From NCBI GenBank assembly GCA_903958915.1, contig CAJBVC010000246.1, forward strand, positions 1 through 7,349: a stretch of 7,349 nt of DNA, given 5' to 3'. The notes below the pieces were generated by a model. The model was not told the DNA's origin and ran no database searches. It worked only from the letters and a program-made list of their open reading frames with translations. Positions 1 to 7,349 of the stretch are shown piece after piece. How positions within the stretch are numbered: the stretch's first letter is position 1; every line of letters starts with the position of its first letter. Position numbers and translations under genes: made by a program. This stretch comes from an uncultured beta proteobacterium. Lineage in GTDB: Bacteria; Pseudomonadota; Gammaproteobacteria; Burkholderiales; Burkholderiaceae_C.

Positions 1-949
<949 letters not shown>

Positions 950-1046
950 TTACTTTCACTGCCTGCGCTAAGTGCTTAATTTAGAACGATTTTTCCGGCA
1001 ACTATGCTTTGCATATCGACTCTAAGTTGTTGATTTCATTGAAAAT

Positions 1047-1075
1047 TTTTCTGGTTAACCCTGTTGCGGGATACT
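1047..1075 (+). promoter_or_regulatory. Weak candidate sigma-70 promoter for mraZ/dcw
   Basis: TTTTCT (1047-1052) and GATACT (1070-1075) are separated by 17 bp. The -10 hexamer matches 4 of 6 consensus bases, including the key A at position 2 and T at position 6; the -35 matches only 3 of 6. Transcription would begin around 1082, just before the AGTG boxes. A better -35 (TTGAAA, 1039-1044) exists but has no fitting -10 at 16-18 bp, so the true promoter is uncertain. Confidence 0.22.
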
Positions 1076-1086
1076 TATTTGCTGAT

Positions 1087-1126
1087 ACAGTGCAAAAAAG
1101 TGCAATTTAGTGGTGAAAAGTGCCAT
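1087..1126 (+). promoter_or_regulatory. Four tandem MraZ-type boxes (10-bp period)
   Basis: AGTG occurs at 1089, 1099, 1109 and 1119, exactly 10 bp apart, in the units ACAGTGCAAA, AAAGTGCAAT, TTAGTGGTGA and AAAGTGCCAT. The register has no fifth copy on either side (1079 and 1129 do not fit). Known MraZ operators are short tandem boxes at 10-bp spacing upstream of mraZ: TGGGN with 5-bp gaps in E. coli and AAAGTG-type boxes in Mycoplasma. One helical turn per box suits the ring-shaped MraZ oligomer binding one DNA face. The array ends 46 nt before the mraZ start, so autoregulation of the dcw operon is the natural inference. Confidence 0.75.
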
Positions 1127-1157
1127 CAAAAGGCCTCAAAGCCAGGATTTCCAAAAA

Positions 1158-1164
1158 TAAGGTG
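1158..1164 (+). promoter_or_regulatory. Ribosome binding site fixing the GTG start of mraZ
   Basis: TAAGGTG resembles the complement of the 16S rRNA 3' end, with its AAGG core 9 nt before GTG 1172. It decides between this start and an in-frame TTG at 1064, which would add 36 residues unlike any MraZ N-terminus and would place the operator boxes inside the gene. Confidence 0.7.
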
Positions 1165-1171
1165 TGACTCG

Positions 1172-1600
1172 GTGTACCAAGGTGCTTCATCTCTCAGTCT
1201 CGATGCGAAGGGTCGGCTATCGGTGCCCACCCGCCATCGGGATGTCCTGAGCGCCACCGCGGCCGGCCAACTGACCATCACGCGCCATCCGCACGGGTAC
1301 CTCATGGTTTTTACCCGCCCCGAGTGGGAGAAAACCCGTGAACGCATTGCAGCGCTGCCCATGGAATCCCAGTGGTGGAAACGCATCCTGCTGGGCAACG
1401 CGATGGACGTAGACATGGATGGCACAGGACGGGTGCTGGTGTCGCCCGAACTGCGTGCTGCCACAGGGATTTCGCGCGAAGTCATGCTGTTTGGCATGGG
1501 GAACCATTTTGAACTTTGGGACAAGGGATCCTACGAGGCGCAGGAAGCGCAGCACAGGCAGGCAGAAATGCCCGACTCCATCAAGGCTTTCTCCTTTTAG
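1172..1600 (+). CDS. mraZ: MraZ, dcw-cluster transcriptional regulator
   Basis: The product has 142 residues from a GTG start, close to the usual 140-155 of the family. MraZ is a DNA-binding protein with two AbrB-like halves that forms a ring oligomer and controls its own dcw operon. Both halves are visible with the family's DxxxR signature: D11-AKG-R15 followed by LSVPTRHR, and D83-GTG-R87 followed by VLVSPELR. The C-terminal end FGMGNHFELWD (107-117) is also typical. The start at 1172 is chosen because QGASSLSLDAKGR directly after it is the conserved N-terminus and a TAAGGTG site precedes it; no ATG is available there. Four AGTG boxes upstream are its likely binding sites. It is the first gene of the plus-strand operon, and rsmH follows after 9 nt. 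In E. coli, MraZ is a repressor counteracted by overproduced RsmH; that relation is known there and only inferred here. Confidence 0.96.
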   Translation: MYQGASSLSLDAKGRLSVPTRHRDVLSATAAGQLTITRHPHGYLMVFTRPEWEKTRERIAALPMESQWWKRILLGNAMDVDMDGTGRVLVSPELRAATGISREVMLFGMGNHFELWDKGSYEAQEAQHRQAEMPDSIKAFSF

Positions 1601-1609
1601 GTCGCCCCG

Positions 1610-2545
1610 GTGGACGCACAATGGGATCACGCCACTGTACTGTTGAACGAAGCCGTCGACGCTTTGTTGGATGGCACCCCGGACAGTGGACATAGCAACG
1701 CGGATGGGCTCTTTGTGGACGCCACATTCGGTCGTGGCGGGCACTCCCGGCTGATCCTTTCCCGTTTGTCGCCGGTGGGTCGGTTGGTCGCGTTTGATCG
1801 CGATCCCGAGGCCGTGGCGGTGGCCAACGGCATTGACGACGCGCGCTTTTCCATTCGCCATGCGGCGTTTTCTGAACTGAATGCAATGCCCGGCACCAGT
1901 GTGGCCGGCATTCTGATGGATCTGGGGGTCAGTTCCCCCCAGATCGACAACCCTGTGCGCGGCTTCAGCTTCCGTTTCGACGGACCGCTGGATATGCGCA
2001 TGGACACCACGCGTGGACAAAGTGTGGCCCAGTGGCTGGCAACAGCCGAGACCGACGAAATAGCGGAGGTGATACGTGAATATGGTGAAGAACGGTTTGC
2101 TGGGGCCATTGCAAAGGCGCTTGTTGCTCGCCGACAGGAGCGGGGCCCAATTTCAACCACCACTGAGCTGGCCCAGCTCGTGGCTGACACGGTCAAAACC
2201 CGCGAGCCGGGCCAGAACCCTGCAACGCGCACATTTCAGGCTTTTCGGATTTTCATCAACGCCGAACTTGAAGAGTTGCAACAGGCGCTAGAGGCGAGTC
2301 TAGATGTGTTGCAACCCGGTGGCAGGCTGGTCGTGATCAGCTTCCATTCTTTGGAAGACCGTATCGTCAAGCAGTTCATTGCCAAGCACTCGCGCGATGC
2401 CTACGACCGGCGCAACCCGTTTGCGGCACCCAAAGTGATGAAGCTCAAGGCCATTGACCGTATCAAACCCAGTGGCCGCGAAGTGGGGGGTAACGCCCGC
2501 TCTCGCAGTGCCATCATGCGCGTGGCGGAAAGAACGTCCGCATGA
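1610..2545 (+). CDS. rsmH: 16S rRNA (cytosine(1402)-N(4))-methyltransferase
   Basis: The product has 311 residues (E. coli RsmH/MraW has 313). The enzyme uses S-adenosylmethionine to methylate N4 of C1402 in the decoding centre of 16S rRNA in the 30S subunit. Visible family motifs in order are [10 protein letters not shown] (7-16), the SAM-binding loop [10 protein letters not shown] (37-46), AFDRDP (61-66), [11 protein letters not shown] (101-111), [12 protein letters not shown] (203-214), [11 protein letters not shown] (241-251) and the C-terminal [11 protein letters not shown] (295-305). The start is GTG at 1610, directly before the conserved HATVLL block; the only ribosome site seen is a weak TAGG across the mraZ stop codon, which suggests coupling to mraZ translation. 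Its stop overlaps the ftsL start (ATGA). Confidence 0.97.
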   Translation: MDAQWDHATVLLNEAVDALLDGTPDSGHSNADGLFVDATFGRGGHSRLILSRLSPVGRLVAFDRDPEAVAVANGIDDARFSIRHAAFSELNAMPGTSVAGILMDLGVSSPQIDNPVRGFSFRFDGPLDMRMDTTRGQSVAQWLATAETDEIAEVIREYGEERFAGAIAKALVARRQERGPISTTTELAQLVADTVKTREPGQNPATRTFQAFRIFINAELEELQQALEASLDVLQPGGRLVVISFHSLEDRIVKQFIAKHSRDAYDRRNPFAAPKVMKLKAIDRIKPSGREVGGNARSRSAIMRVAERTSA

Positions 2546-2871
2546 TCCGGTTGAACCTGATGCTACTGGTGGCGGTACTGGTCAGCGCCGTGTATCTCGT
2601 GAGCGTCCAATACGATTCGCGTCGGCTGTTTGCCGAACTGGACAAGGCACGCAGTGAATCCAAACGCCTGGCAACCGAGTTTGACCGTCTGCAAGTAGAA
2701 AAGCGTGCCCAGGCTACACCGTCACGCGTAGAGCGCATCGCCCGCGAAAAGCTCGAGATGCGCCAGGCCACGCCGGCTATCACGATGTATGTCAACTATT
2801 CCGGCACTGCAAGTCCGAATAGTGGCGCGTCGCAGCCATCGGTAGCGAATGGCAAAGGGGTGGCACCGTGA
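2542..2871 (+). CDS. ftsL: Cell division protein FtsL
   Basis: This is a small bitopic inner-membrane protein of 109 residues (E. coli FtsL has 121). It has a very short cytoplasmic start (MIRLN), one membrane span at about residues 5-22 ([17 protein letters not shown]) and a periplasmic region rich in charged residues. Residues 27-60 look like a coiled coil ([20 protein letters not shown]), followed by [16 protein letters not shown], a common FtsL/DivIC-type ending, and a polar Ser/Gly/Ala tail. FtsL forms the FtsQLB subcomplex of the divisome, which activates FtsWI septal peptidoglycan synthesis. FtsL sequences diverge strongly, so the call rests on topology, size and its fixed place between rsmH and ftsI. 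The ATG overlaps the rsmH stop by 4 nt and its own stop overlaps the ftsI start (GTGA). Confidence 0.92.
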   Translation: MIRLNLMLLVAVLVSAVYLVSVQYDSRRLFAELDKARSESKRLATEFDRLQVEKRAQATPSRVERIAREKLEMRQATPAITMYVNYSGTASPNSGASQPSVANGKGVAP

Positions 2872-4601
2872 GCCGCAGTATTCAGTACACCTCCAGCCCC
2901 CTGCTGGCCAGCCGAACGCCCGTGTGGCGCAGCAAGTTTGTGGTGGGGGCCATCGCTCTGGCATTTGTGGGACTGGCGGCACGGGCTGTCTACATTCAGG
3001 TGGTGGCCAACGACTTCTTTCAGCGCCAGGGCGAAGTCCGGTTCGCCCGCACGCTGGACTTGCCTTCCAATCGCGGCCGCATTCTGGATCGCAACGGAAT
3101 GATCCTGGCCTCGAGCGTGCCCTCGCCCAGCATTTGGGCGATTCCCGAAGACGTTGAGATTGACAAGGTTCAAATGCAGCGCCTGGCCAAGTTGCTGGAA
3201 ATACCGGTTGCCGACCTGGCCAAGAAGCTTGAGGACGAGGATAAAACCTTTGTCTGGATCAAGCGCCAGATCGACAATGATGCGGCCAAGCAGATCGCGG
3301 AGATGAACATCAAGGGCATCTACCAGCGCAAGGAATACAAGCGTGAGTACCCTGAGGGCGAGTCTGCGGTCCATGTGGTGGGCTTTACCAATGTGGAAGA
3401 CAAAGGGCAGGAAGGCGTTGAACTGACCTTCAACCAGGAACTGTCCGGTCGTAACGGTTCGCGCCGCGTCATCAAGGACCGCCTGGGCCGCGCGGTAGAA
3501 GATGTGGGCGACATGATCCCTCCCGTGGACGGAAAGGATTTACAGCTCAGCATCGACAGCAAGGTGCAATTCTTTGCCTACCAGAAACTGCGTGAGGCCG
3601 TGGTGACCAACAAGGCCAAGGCGGGCAGCGTGGTGGTGCTCGATGTGGTGACGGGCGAAGTACTGGCCCTGGCCAACTACCCGAGCTATTCGCCAGCCAA
3701 AAGAGCCAACCTGAGTGGCGCCCAGTTGCGCAATCGTGCCTTGACCGACACGTTTGAGCCTGGATCCACGATGAAACCCTTCGTGATTGCGCTGGCGTTG
3801 GAAAAGGGAATGGTCAAGCCCGAAACTGTCATTCAGACGGCGCCTGGGCGCCTGACCATTTCCGGCTCCACCATCAGCGATGCCCACCCCCACGGGGCGC
3901 TGACGGTCAATGAGGTCATTCAGAAGTCCAGCAACGTTGGCACGGTCAAGATGGCGATGCAGATGCAGCCGCGCGAAATGTGGGAAATGTTCAGCCAGGT
4001 GGGCCTTGGCCAAAAGCCCCAGGTGCCCTTCCCCGGTGTGGTGAGCGGGCGCCTGCGGGCCTACAAGACCTGGCGCCCGATCGAGCAGGCCACCATGAGT
4101 TATGGATACGGGCTGTCCGCCAGCTTGTTTCAGTTGGCGCACGCCTACAGCGTGTTTGCACGCGATGGCGAACTCGCTCCGGTGACGCTGCTCAAGGCAA
4201 CCCAACCAGCGCCGGGCGTGCGGGTGATGGAGGCGCGCCACGCACAGGACGTGCTGCACATGCTGCACCTGGCAACCGGCCCCGGCGGAACTGCGCCCAA
4301 GGCGCAGACCATGGGCTATTCCGTAGGTGGAAAAACCGGCACTGCCCACAAGCAGGAAGGCAAAGGCTATGCCGACAAGAAGTACCGCGGTTTCTTTGTC
4401 GGCGTTGCGCCCGTCGACAAACCGCGCATCGTGGTCGCGGTGATGATCGACGAGCCCAGTGCCGGAAAGTATTTCGGTGGTGATGTGGCAGCACCGGTTT
4501 TCAGCGAGACGGTGCAGCAGACTCTTCGCATGATGGGCGTGCAGCCAGACATGGCTGTGCGGCCGCAGGTGGTGGCGCACGCGGTGGAGGAAAGCTTCTG
4601 A
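2868..4601 (+). CDS. ftsI: Penicillin-binding protein 3, septal peptidoglycan D,D-transpeptidase
   Basis: The product has 577 residues (E. coli FtsI has 588). It cross-links septal peptidoglycan together with the glycosyltransferase FtsW and is a beta-lactam target. Layout: a short cytoplasmic N-terminus, one membrane anchor at about 24-46 (KFVVGAIALAFVGLAARAVY), a PBP dimerisation/pedestal domain (about 60-215, with SNRGRILDRNG at 67-77), then the transpeptidase domain. All three active-site motifs are intact: S300-T-M-K303 with the acylated serine, S354-S-N356, and K489-T-G491 in GGKTGTAHK. No membrane-bound transglycosylase domain is present, so it is a class B PBP. The start is GTG at 2868 inside a GTGA overlap with ftsL; an AAGGGG site (2855-2860) lies 7 nt upstream. 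MurE starts on the last base of the stop codon. Confidence 0.98.
   Translation: MSRSIQYTSSPLLASRTPVWRSKFVVGAIALAFVGLAARAVYIQVVANDFFQRQGEVRFARTLDLPSNRGRILDRNGMILASSVPSPSIWAIPEDVEIDKVQMQRLAKLLEIPVADLAKKLEDEDKTFVWIKRQIDNDAAKQIAEMNIKGIYQRKEYKREYPEGESAVHVVGFTNVEDKGQEGVELTFNQELSGRNGSRRVIKDRLGRAVEDVGDMIPPVDGKDLQLSIDSKVQFFAYQKLREAVVTNKAKAGSVVVLDVVTGEVLALANYPSYSPAKRANLSGAQLRNRALTDTFEPGSTMKPFVIALALEKGMVKPETVIQTAPGRLTISGSTISDAHPHGALTVNEVIQKSSNVGTVKMAMQMQPREMWEMFSQVGLGQKPQVPFPGVVSGRLRAYKTWRPIEQATMSYGYGLSASLFQLAHAYSVFARDGELAPVTLLKATQPAPGVRVMEARHAQDVLHMLHLATGPGGTAPKAQTMGYSVGGKTGTAHKQEGKGYADKKYRGFFVGVAPVDKPRIVVAVMIDEPSAGKYFGGDVAAPVFSETVQQTLRMMGVQPDMAVRPQVVAHAVEESF
4586..4591 (+). promoter_or_regulatory. Ribosome binding site of murE inside the end of ftsI
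   Basis: GGAGGA, the strongest Shine-Dalgarno sequence seen in the operon, lies within the last codons of ftsI, 9 nt before the murE ATG. With the TGATG stop/start junction it suggests that murE can be initiated efficiently both by reinitiation and independently. Confidence 0.7.
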
Positions 4602-6106
4602 TGCATACGCTGCACAGTCCACGGGATGCTGCACACTGGTTGCAACAGCGTGTGACGGGGTCACTCACGTGTGACAGCCGCAAGGCCAAACCTGGTGACG
4701 GATTCATTGCGTGGCCTGGTGCCGTGGTCGATGGACGCAAGTTTGTGCCCGATGCGCGCGCTCGGGGCGCGGTTGCTTGCCTGGTGGAGGAGAAGGGGTC
4801 GACTGACTTTCGTCTGGACGAAGCCACTACAGCGGGCTACAGCGGCCTCAAGTCCGCTGCCGGCGCGATCGCGGCAGAATACTTTGGACTGCCCTCGCGC
4901 GAACTTGCATTGGTCGCAGTGACAGGAACCAATGGAAAAACCTCGACCGCGTGGTGGTTGGCGCAGGCTCTCTCATCGCTGCCTGGCGCTATGGCAATGC
5001 CCTGCGGTGTCATCGGCACGCTGGGTGTGGGGCTGCCAGGGCAGGTTCGCGCAACCGGGTTGACGACGCCCGATCCGGTCTTGCTGCAACAGACATTGCG
5101 CGCGTTTGTGCGCGATGGGCTGCGGGCCTGTGCGATCGAGGTATCCTCCATCGGCCTGCAGGAGCGTCGCCTGGACGGCATGGAAGCGCGTGTGGCGATC
5201 TTCACCAACCTGACGCAGGACCACCTCGACTACCACGGCAGCATGGAGGCCTACTGGCTTGCCAAGCGCACCCTGTTCACATGGCCCGGCCTGGTTGCTG
5301 CGGTGGTGAATGTGGACGATGCCCATGGCGAAAAGCTGGCCCAGGAACTTGCTGCGATCGCGCTGGATCTGTGGACCACGTCGTGCCAGCGCGCGGCCCG
5401 GTTGCAAGCGTGCAATATCGCTTATGACCGTCAGGGTCTGGCGTTCGACGTGGTGGAGCAAGGCGGTGCCATTGCGCGGCTGCAGTCGCGCGTGATTGGC
5501 AGCTACAACGTGTCCAATTTGCTGGGGGTGCTGGCAGCTATGCGCGCCCTGGGAGTGCCGCTGGATGCCGCCGTTGTGGCGTGCAGTGCATTGCAGCCGG
5601 TTCCGGGGCGCATGGAGTGTTTTGGCGATGTCGGGCAGCCCCTGGTCGCGGTGGATTACGCGCATACGCCCGACGCGCTGAGCCAGGCTTTGACAGCGCT
5701 GCAGCCACTGGCGCAGGCCCGTGGCGGCAAGCTATGGTGTGTGTTTGGGTGTGGTGGTGACCGCGATACATCCAAGCGCCCCATGATGGGTGCCATTGCC
5801 ACGCAGAAGGCCGATCGGGTGGTGGTCACCAGCGACAACCCGCGCAGCGAAAGACCCGAGGCCATCATTGCGCAAATATTGCTGGGAATGTCCCGCAGCC
5901 CGTGCGTCTCTGTGGAGCCCGACCGGGCCCAGGCCATCCTGCACGCCATTACCAACGCTGCAAGCAACGATGTGGTCCTGCTGGCAGGCAAGGGGCATGA
6001 GGAAACCCAGGAGGTGGCGGGCGAAAAGCGGCCCTTCTCCGATCGGCTCCACGCACGTCAGGCGTTGGCATCGCGTTCTGCCATAACCCCAGGGGTGCCG
6101 GCATGA
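4601..6106 (+). CDS. murE: UDP-MurNAc-L-Ala-D-Glu:meso-diaminopimelate ligase
   Basis: The product has 501 residues (E. coli MurE has 495). This cytoplasmic ATP-dependent ligase adds the third residue of the peptidoglycan stem peptide. Three Mur-ligase domains are seen: an N-terminal UDP-binding part containing SLTCDSRKAKPGD (21-33); a central ATPase with the P-loop TGTNGKTS (108-115), TTPDP (155-159), EVSS (180-183), DHLDYHGSM (207-215) and the lysine that is carbamylated in the family (K222 in YWLAKR); and a C-terminal domain with GRME (336-339), VDYAHTPDAL (351-360), FGCGGDRDTSKRPMM (382-396) and AGKGHEE (462-468). The D412-N-P-R415 motif is the signature of enzymes that add meso-DAP rather than lysine, consistent with a Gram-negative wall. 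ATG 4601 shares its first base with the ftsI stop (TGATG) and has a good GGAGGA site. Its stop overlaps murF (ATGA). Confidence 0.98.
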   Translation: MHTLHSPRDAAHWLQQRVTGSLTCDSRKAKPGDGFIAWPGAVVDGRKFVPDARARGAVACLVEEKGSTDFRLDEATTAGYSGLKSAAGAIAAEYFGLPSRELALVAVTGTNGKTSTAWWLAQALSSLPGAMAMPCGVIGTLGVGLPGQVRATGLTTPDPVLLQQTLRAFVRDGLRACAIEVSSIGLQERRLDGMEARVAIFTNLTQDHLDYHGSMEAYWLAKRTLFTWPGLVAAVVNVDDAHGEKLAQELAAIALDLWTTSCQRAARLQACNIAYDRQGLAFDVVEQGGAIARLQSRVIGSYNVSNLLGVLAAMRALGVPLDAAVVACSALQPVPGRMECFGDVGQPLVAVDYAHTPDALSQALTALQPLAQARGGKLWCVFGCGGDRDTSKRPMMGAIATQKADRVVVTSDNPRSERPEAIIAQILLGMSRSPCVSVEPDRAQAILHAITNAASNDVVLLAGKGHEETQEVAGEKRPFSDRLHARQALASRSAITPGVPA

Positions 6107-7349
6107 GCGTCATGATGACCTTGCGGCAAGCCCTTGCCTGGCTGAGCGGTGCGCAATGGAGCGGCGCTGGCGACGTGGACGTGCAGCGGGTGCATACCGA
6201 TACCCGCACGGTCGAGCCGGGCGATCTGTTTGTCGCTCTCAAGGGCGAACGATTTGATGCGAACGACTTTCTTGCCCAGGCGCAGCAAAAAGGTGCGGTG
6301 GCGGCGATCTGCCATGCCGGTTCTGCCAAAGGCCTGGTCGGCATGCCATGCATAGAAGTGCCTGACACCAAAGTCGCGTTGGCCGAACTGGCCACTGCCT
6401 GGCGTGCCCGATTCGACTTGCCATTGATCGCCGTGACCGGTAGCAATGGCAAGACCACGGTCACACAGATGCTGGCCTCGATCCTGGTGGCAGCCCACGG
6501 CGAGCAGCACGCCTTGGCCACGCGAGGCAACTTCAACAACGACATTGGCGTTCCATTGACCTTGTTGCGCCTGCGACCAGAACACCGCATCGCTGTGGTG
6601 GAACTTGGGATGAACCACCCCGGCGAAATCGCGCGTCTGGCGGCGATGGCACAACCGACCGTGGCCTTGGTCAACAACGCGCAACGCGAGCACCTGGAAT
6701 TCATGCACTCGGTGCAGGCGGTGGCACATGAAAACGGAGCGGTCATCGCGGCTCTGCCAATGCAGGGTGCTGCGGTTTTTCCGCGTGACGACGCGCATAC
6801 CGATGTCTGGAGAGGTTTGGCCGGTTCACGTCGCACACTGGAGTTTTCCATGGAGGCACCGGCAGGCGAGATGCGTCTGGTTTGTACCGAGGCGCAATGG
6901 CATGACGGTGCCTGGCAAGTGCATGTGAGGGCCCCCGACGTGGAACTGCGCTACCGCCTGTCGATTGCAGGCCGGCACAACGTGAAGAATTCCCTCGCCG
7001 CTGCAGCATGCGCTCTTGCTGCTGGCGTGGATGCACGTGCTGTGGAGCGAGGCCTGGAGGCGTTTGTTCCGGTCAAGGGGCGTTCGCGTGCACTGACGCT
7101 CAACATGGATGGCCGTGTCATCACCCTGGTGGATGACACCTACAACGCCAACCCGGACTCGGTGCAGGCCGCCATCGATGTGCTGGCCGACTTGCCTGGA
7201 CCCCGGTTGCTGGTTTTGGGAGACATGGGCGAAGTGGGATCCGATGGTCCCCGGCTGCATGCCGAAGCGGGTCACTACGCACAGGCCTGTGGCATTGAAT
7301 ACGTGCTGACCAATGGTGTGCTGGCACGCTACGCGAGCGATGCCTGCGC
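6103..7349 (+). CDS. murF: UDP-MurNAc-tripeptide:D-alanyl-D-alanine ligase, cut by right edge
   Basis: An open frame from ATG 6103 runs to the edge with 415 codons; family members have about 450-480 residues, so only the last part of the C-terminal domain is missing. MurF adds D-Ala-D-Ala to UDP-MurNAc-tripeptide, the last cytoplasmic stem-peptide step. Visible motifs are HTDTRTVEPGDLFVALKG (31-48), P-loop TGSNGKTT (112-119), RGNFNNDIGVPLTLL (141-155), ELGMNHPGEI (168-177), VNNAQREHLEFM (190-201), IAGRHNVKNSLAA (288-300), DDTYNANPDS (344-353) and LGDMGEVG (372-379). Oddly, the lysine that is carbamylated in E. coli MurF seems to be Asn211 here (HENGA in place of AKGE). The ATGA overlap with murE and an AGGGG site at 6091-6095, 7 nt upstream, favour ATG 6103 over the ATGs at 6112 and 6115. 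Confidence 0.96.
   Translation, partial: MSVMMTLRQALAWLSGAQWSGAGDVDVQRVHTDTRTVEPGDLFVALKGERFDANDFLAQAQQKGAVAAICHAGSAKGLVGMPCIEVPDTKVALAELATAWRARFDLPLIAVTGSNGKTTVTQMLASILVAAHGEQHALATRGNFNNDIGVPLTLLRLRPEHRIAVVELGMNHPGEIARLAAMAQPTVALVNNAQREHLEFMHSVQAVAHENGAVIAALPMQGAAVFPRDDAHTDVWRGLAGSRRTLEFSMEAPAGEMRLVCTEAQWHDGAWQVHVRAPDVELRYRLSIAGRHNVKNSLAAAACALAAGVDARAVERGLEAFVPVKGRSRALTLNMDGRVITLVDDTYNANPDSVQAAIDVLADLPGPRLLVLGDMGEVGSDGPRLHAEAGHYAQACGIEYVLTNGVLARYASDAC

Noticed and set aside
1039..1044. TTGAAA as -35 element of the mraZ promoter
   Set aside because: It matches 5 of 6 consensus bases, but no acceptable -10 hexamer lies 16-18 bp downstream; the nearest TATAAT-like sequence is 25 bp away.
1217..2020. 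Minus-strand open frame of 267 codons opposite mraZ and rsmH
   Set aside because: It is antisense to two recognised genes and has no domain-like sequence.
3540..4664. Minus-strand open frame of 374 codons opposite ftsI
   Set aside because: The product is His/Gly/Arg/Leu-rich with no recognisable motif, typical of an antisense shadow; ftsI on the plus strand has all its catalytic motifs intact.
5949..6851. Minus-strand open frame of 300 codons across murE/murF
   Set aside because: It overlaps two well-supported essential genes, has no ribosome site context that I can defend, and has Cys/Ser/Arg-rich composition typical of a shadow frame.

Overview
The window is ordinary chromosomal core sequence from a Gram-negative betaproteobacterium. 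The best guess is order Burkholderiales, probably the Comamonadaceae (Acidovorax/Hydrogenophaga-like). This rests on GC-rich coding with G/C-rich third positions, the gene order mraZ-rsmH-ftsL-ftsI-murE-murF, and protein wording such as the MraZ N-terminus QGASSLSLDAKGRLSVPTRHR and the MurF segment NNAQREHLEF. The assignment is from memory of these families, not from a search.

Layout. Positions 1-817 (minus strand) hold the first 272 codons of a FadH-type 2,4-dienoyl-CoA reductase, which runs off the left edge. Positions 818-1171 are a 354-bp divergent intergenic region. It is AT-rich towards mraZ and carries four tandem 10-bp AGTG boxes that look like MraZ operators, plus a quasi-palindrome nearer fadH. 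From 1172 to the right edge, all genes are on the plus strand and form the start of the division and cell wall (dcw) cluster: mraZ (1172-1600), rsmH (1610-2545), ftsL (2542-2871), ftsI (2868-4601), murE (4601-6106) and murF (6103 to the edge, partial).

How they work together. MraZ is the cluster's own transcriptional regulator and probably binds the boxes just upstream of its gene. RsmH methylates 16S rRNA. FtsL is a scaffold of the divisome, and FtsI (PBP3) is its septal transpeptidase. MurE and MurF make the peptidoglycan precursor by adding meso-diaminopimelate and then D-Ala-D-Ala to UDP-MurNAc peptides. From rsmH to murF every junction overlaps by 1-4 nt (ATGA, GTGA, TGATG, ATGA), so the genes are almost certainly one translationally coupled operon that continues to the right (mraY, murD, ftsW and so on would be expected).

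I see no mobile element, CRISPR array, RNA gene or new multi-gene system. The points most worth checking are the four-box MraZ operator, the apparent Asn in MurF where the family's carbamylated lysine is expected, and the dyad upstream of fadH.
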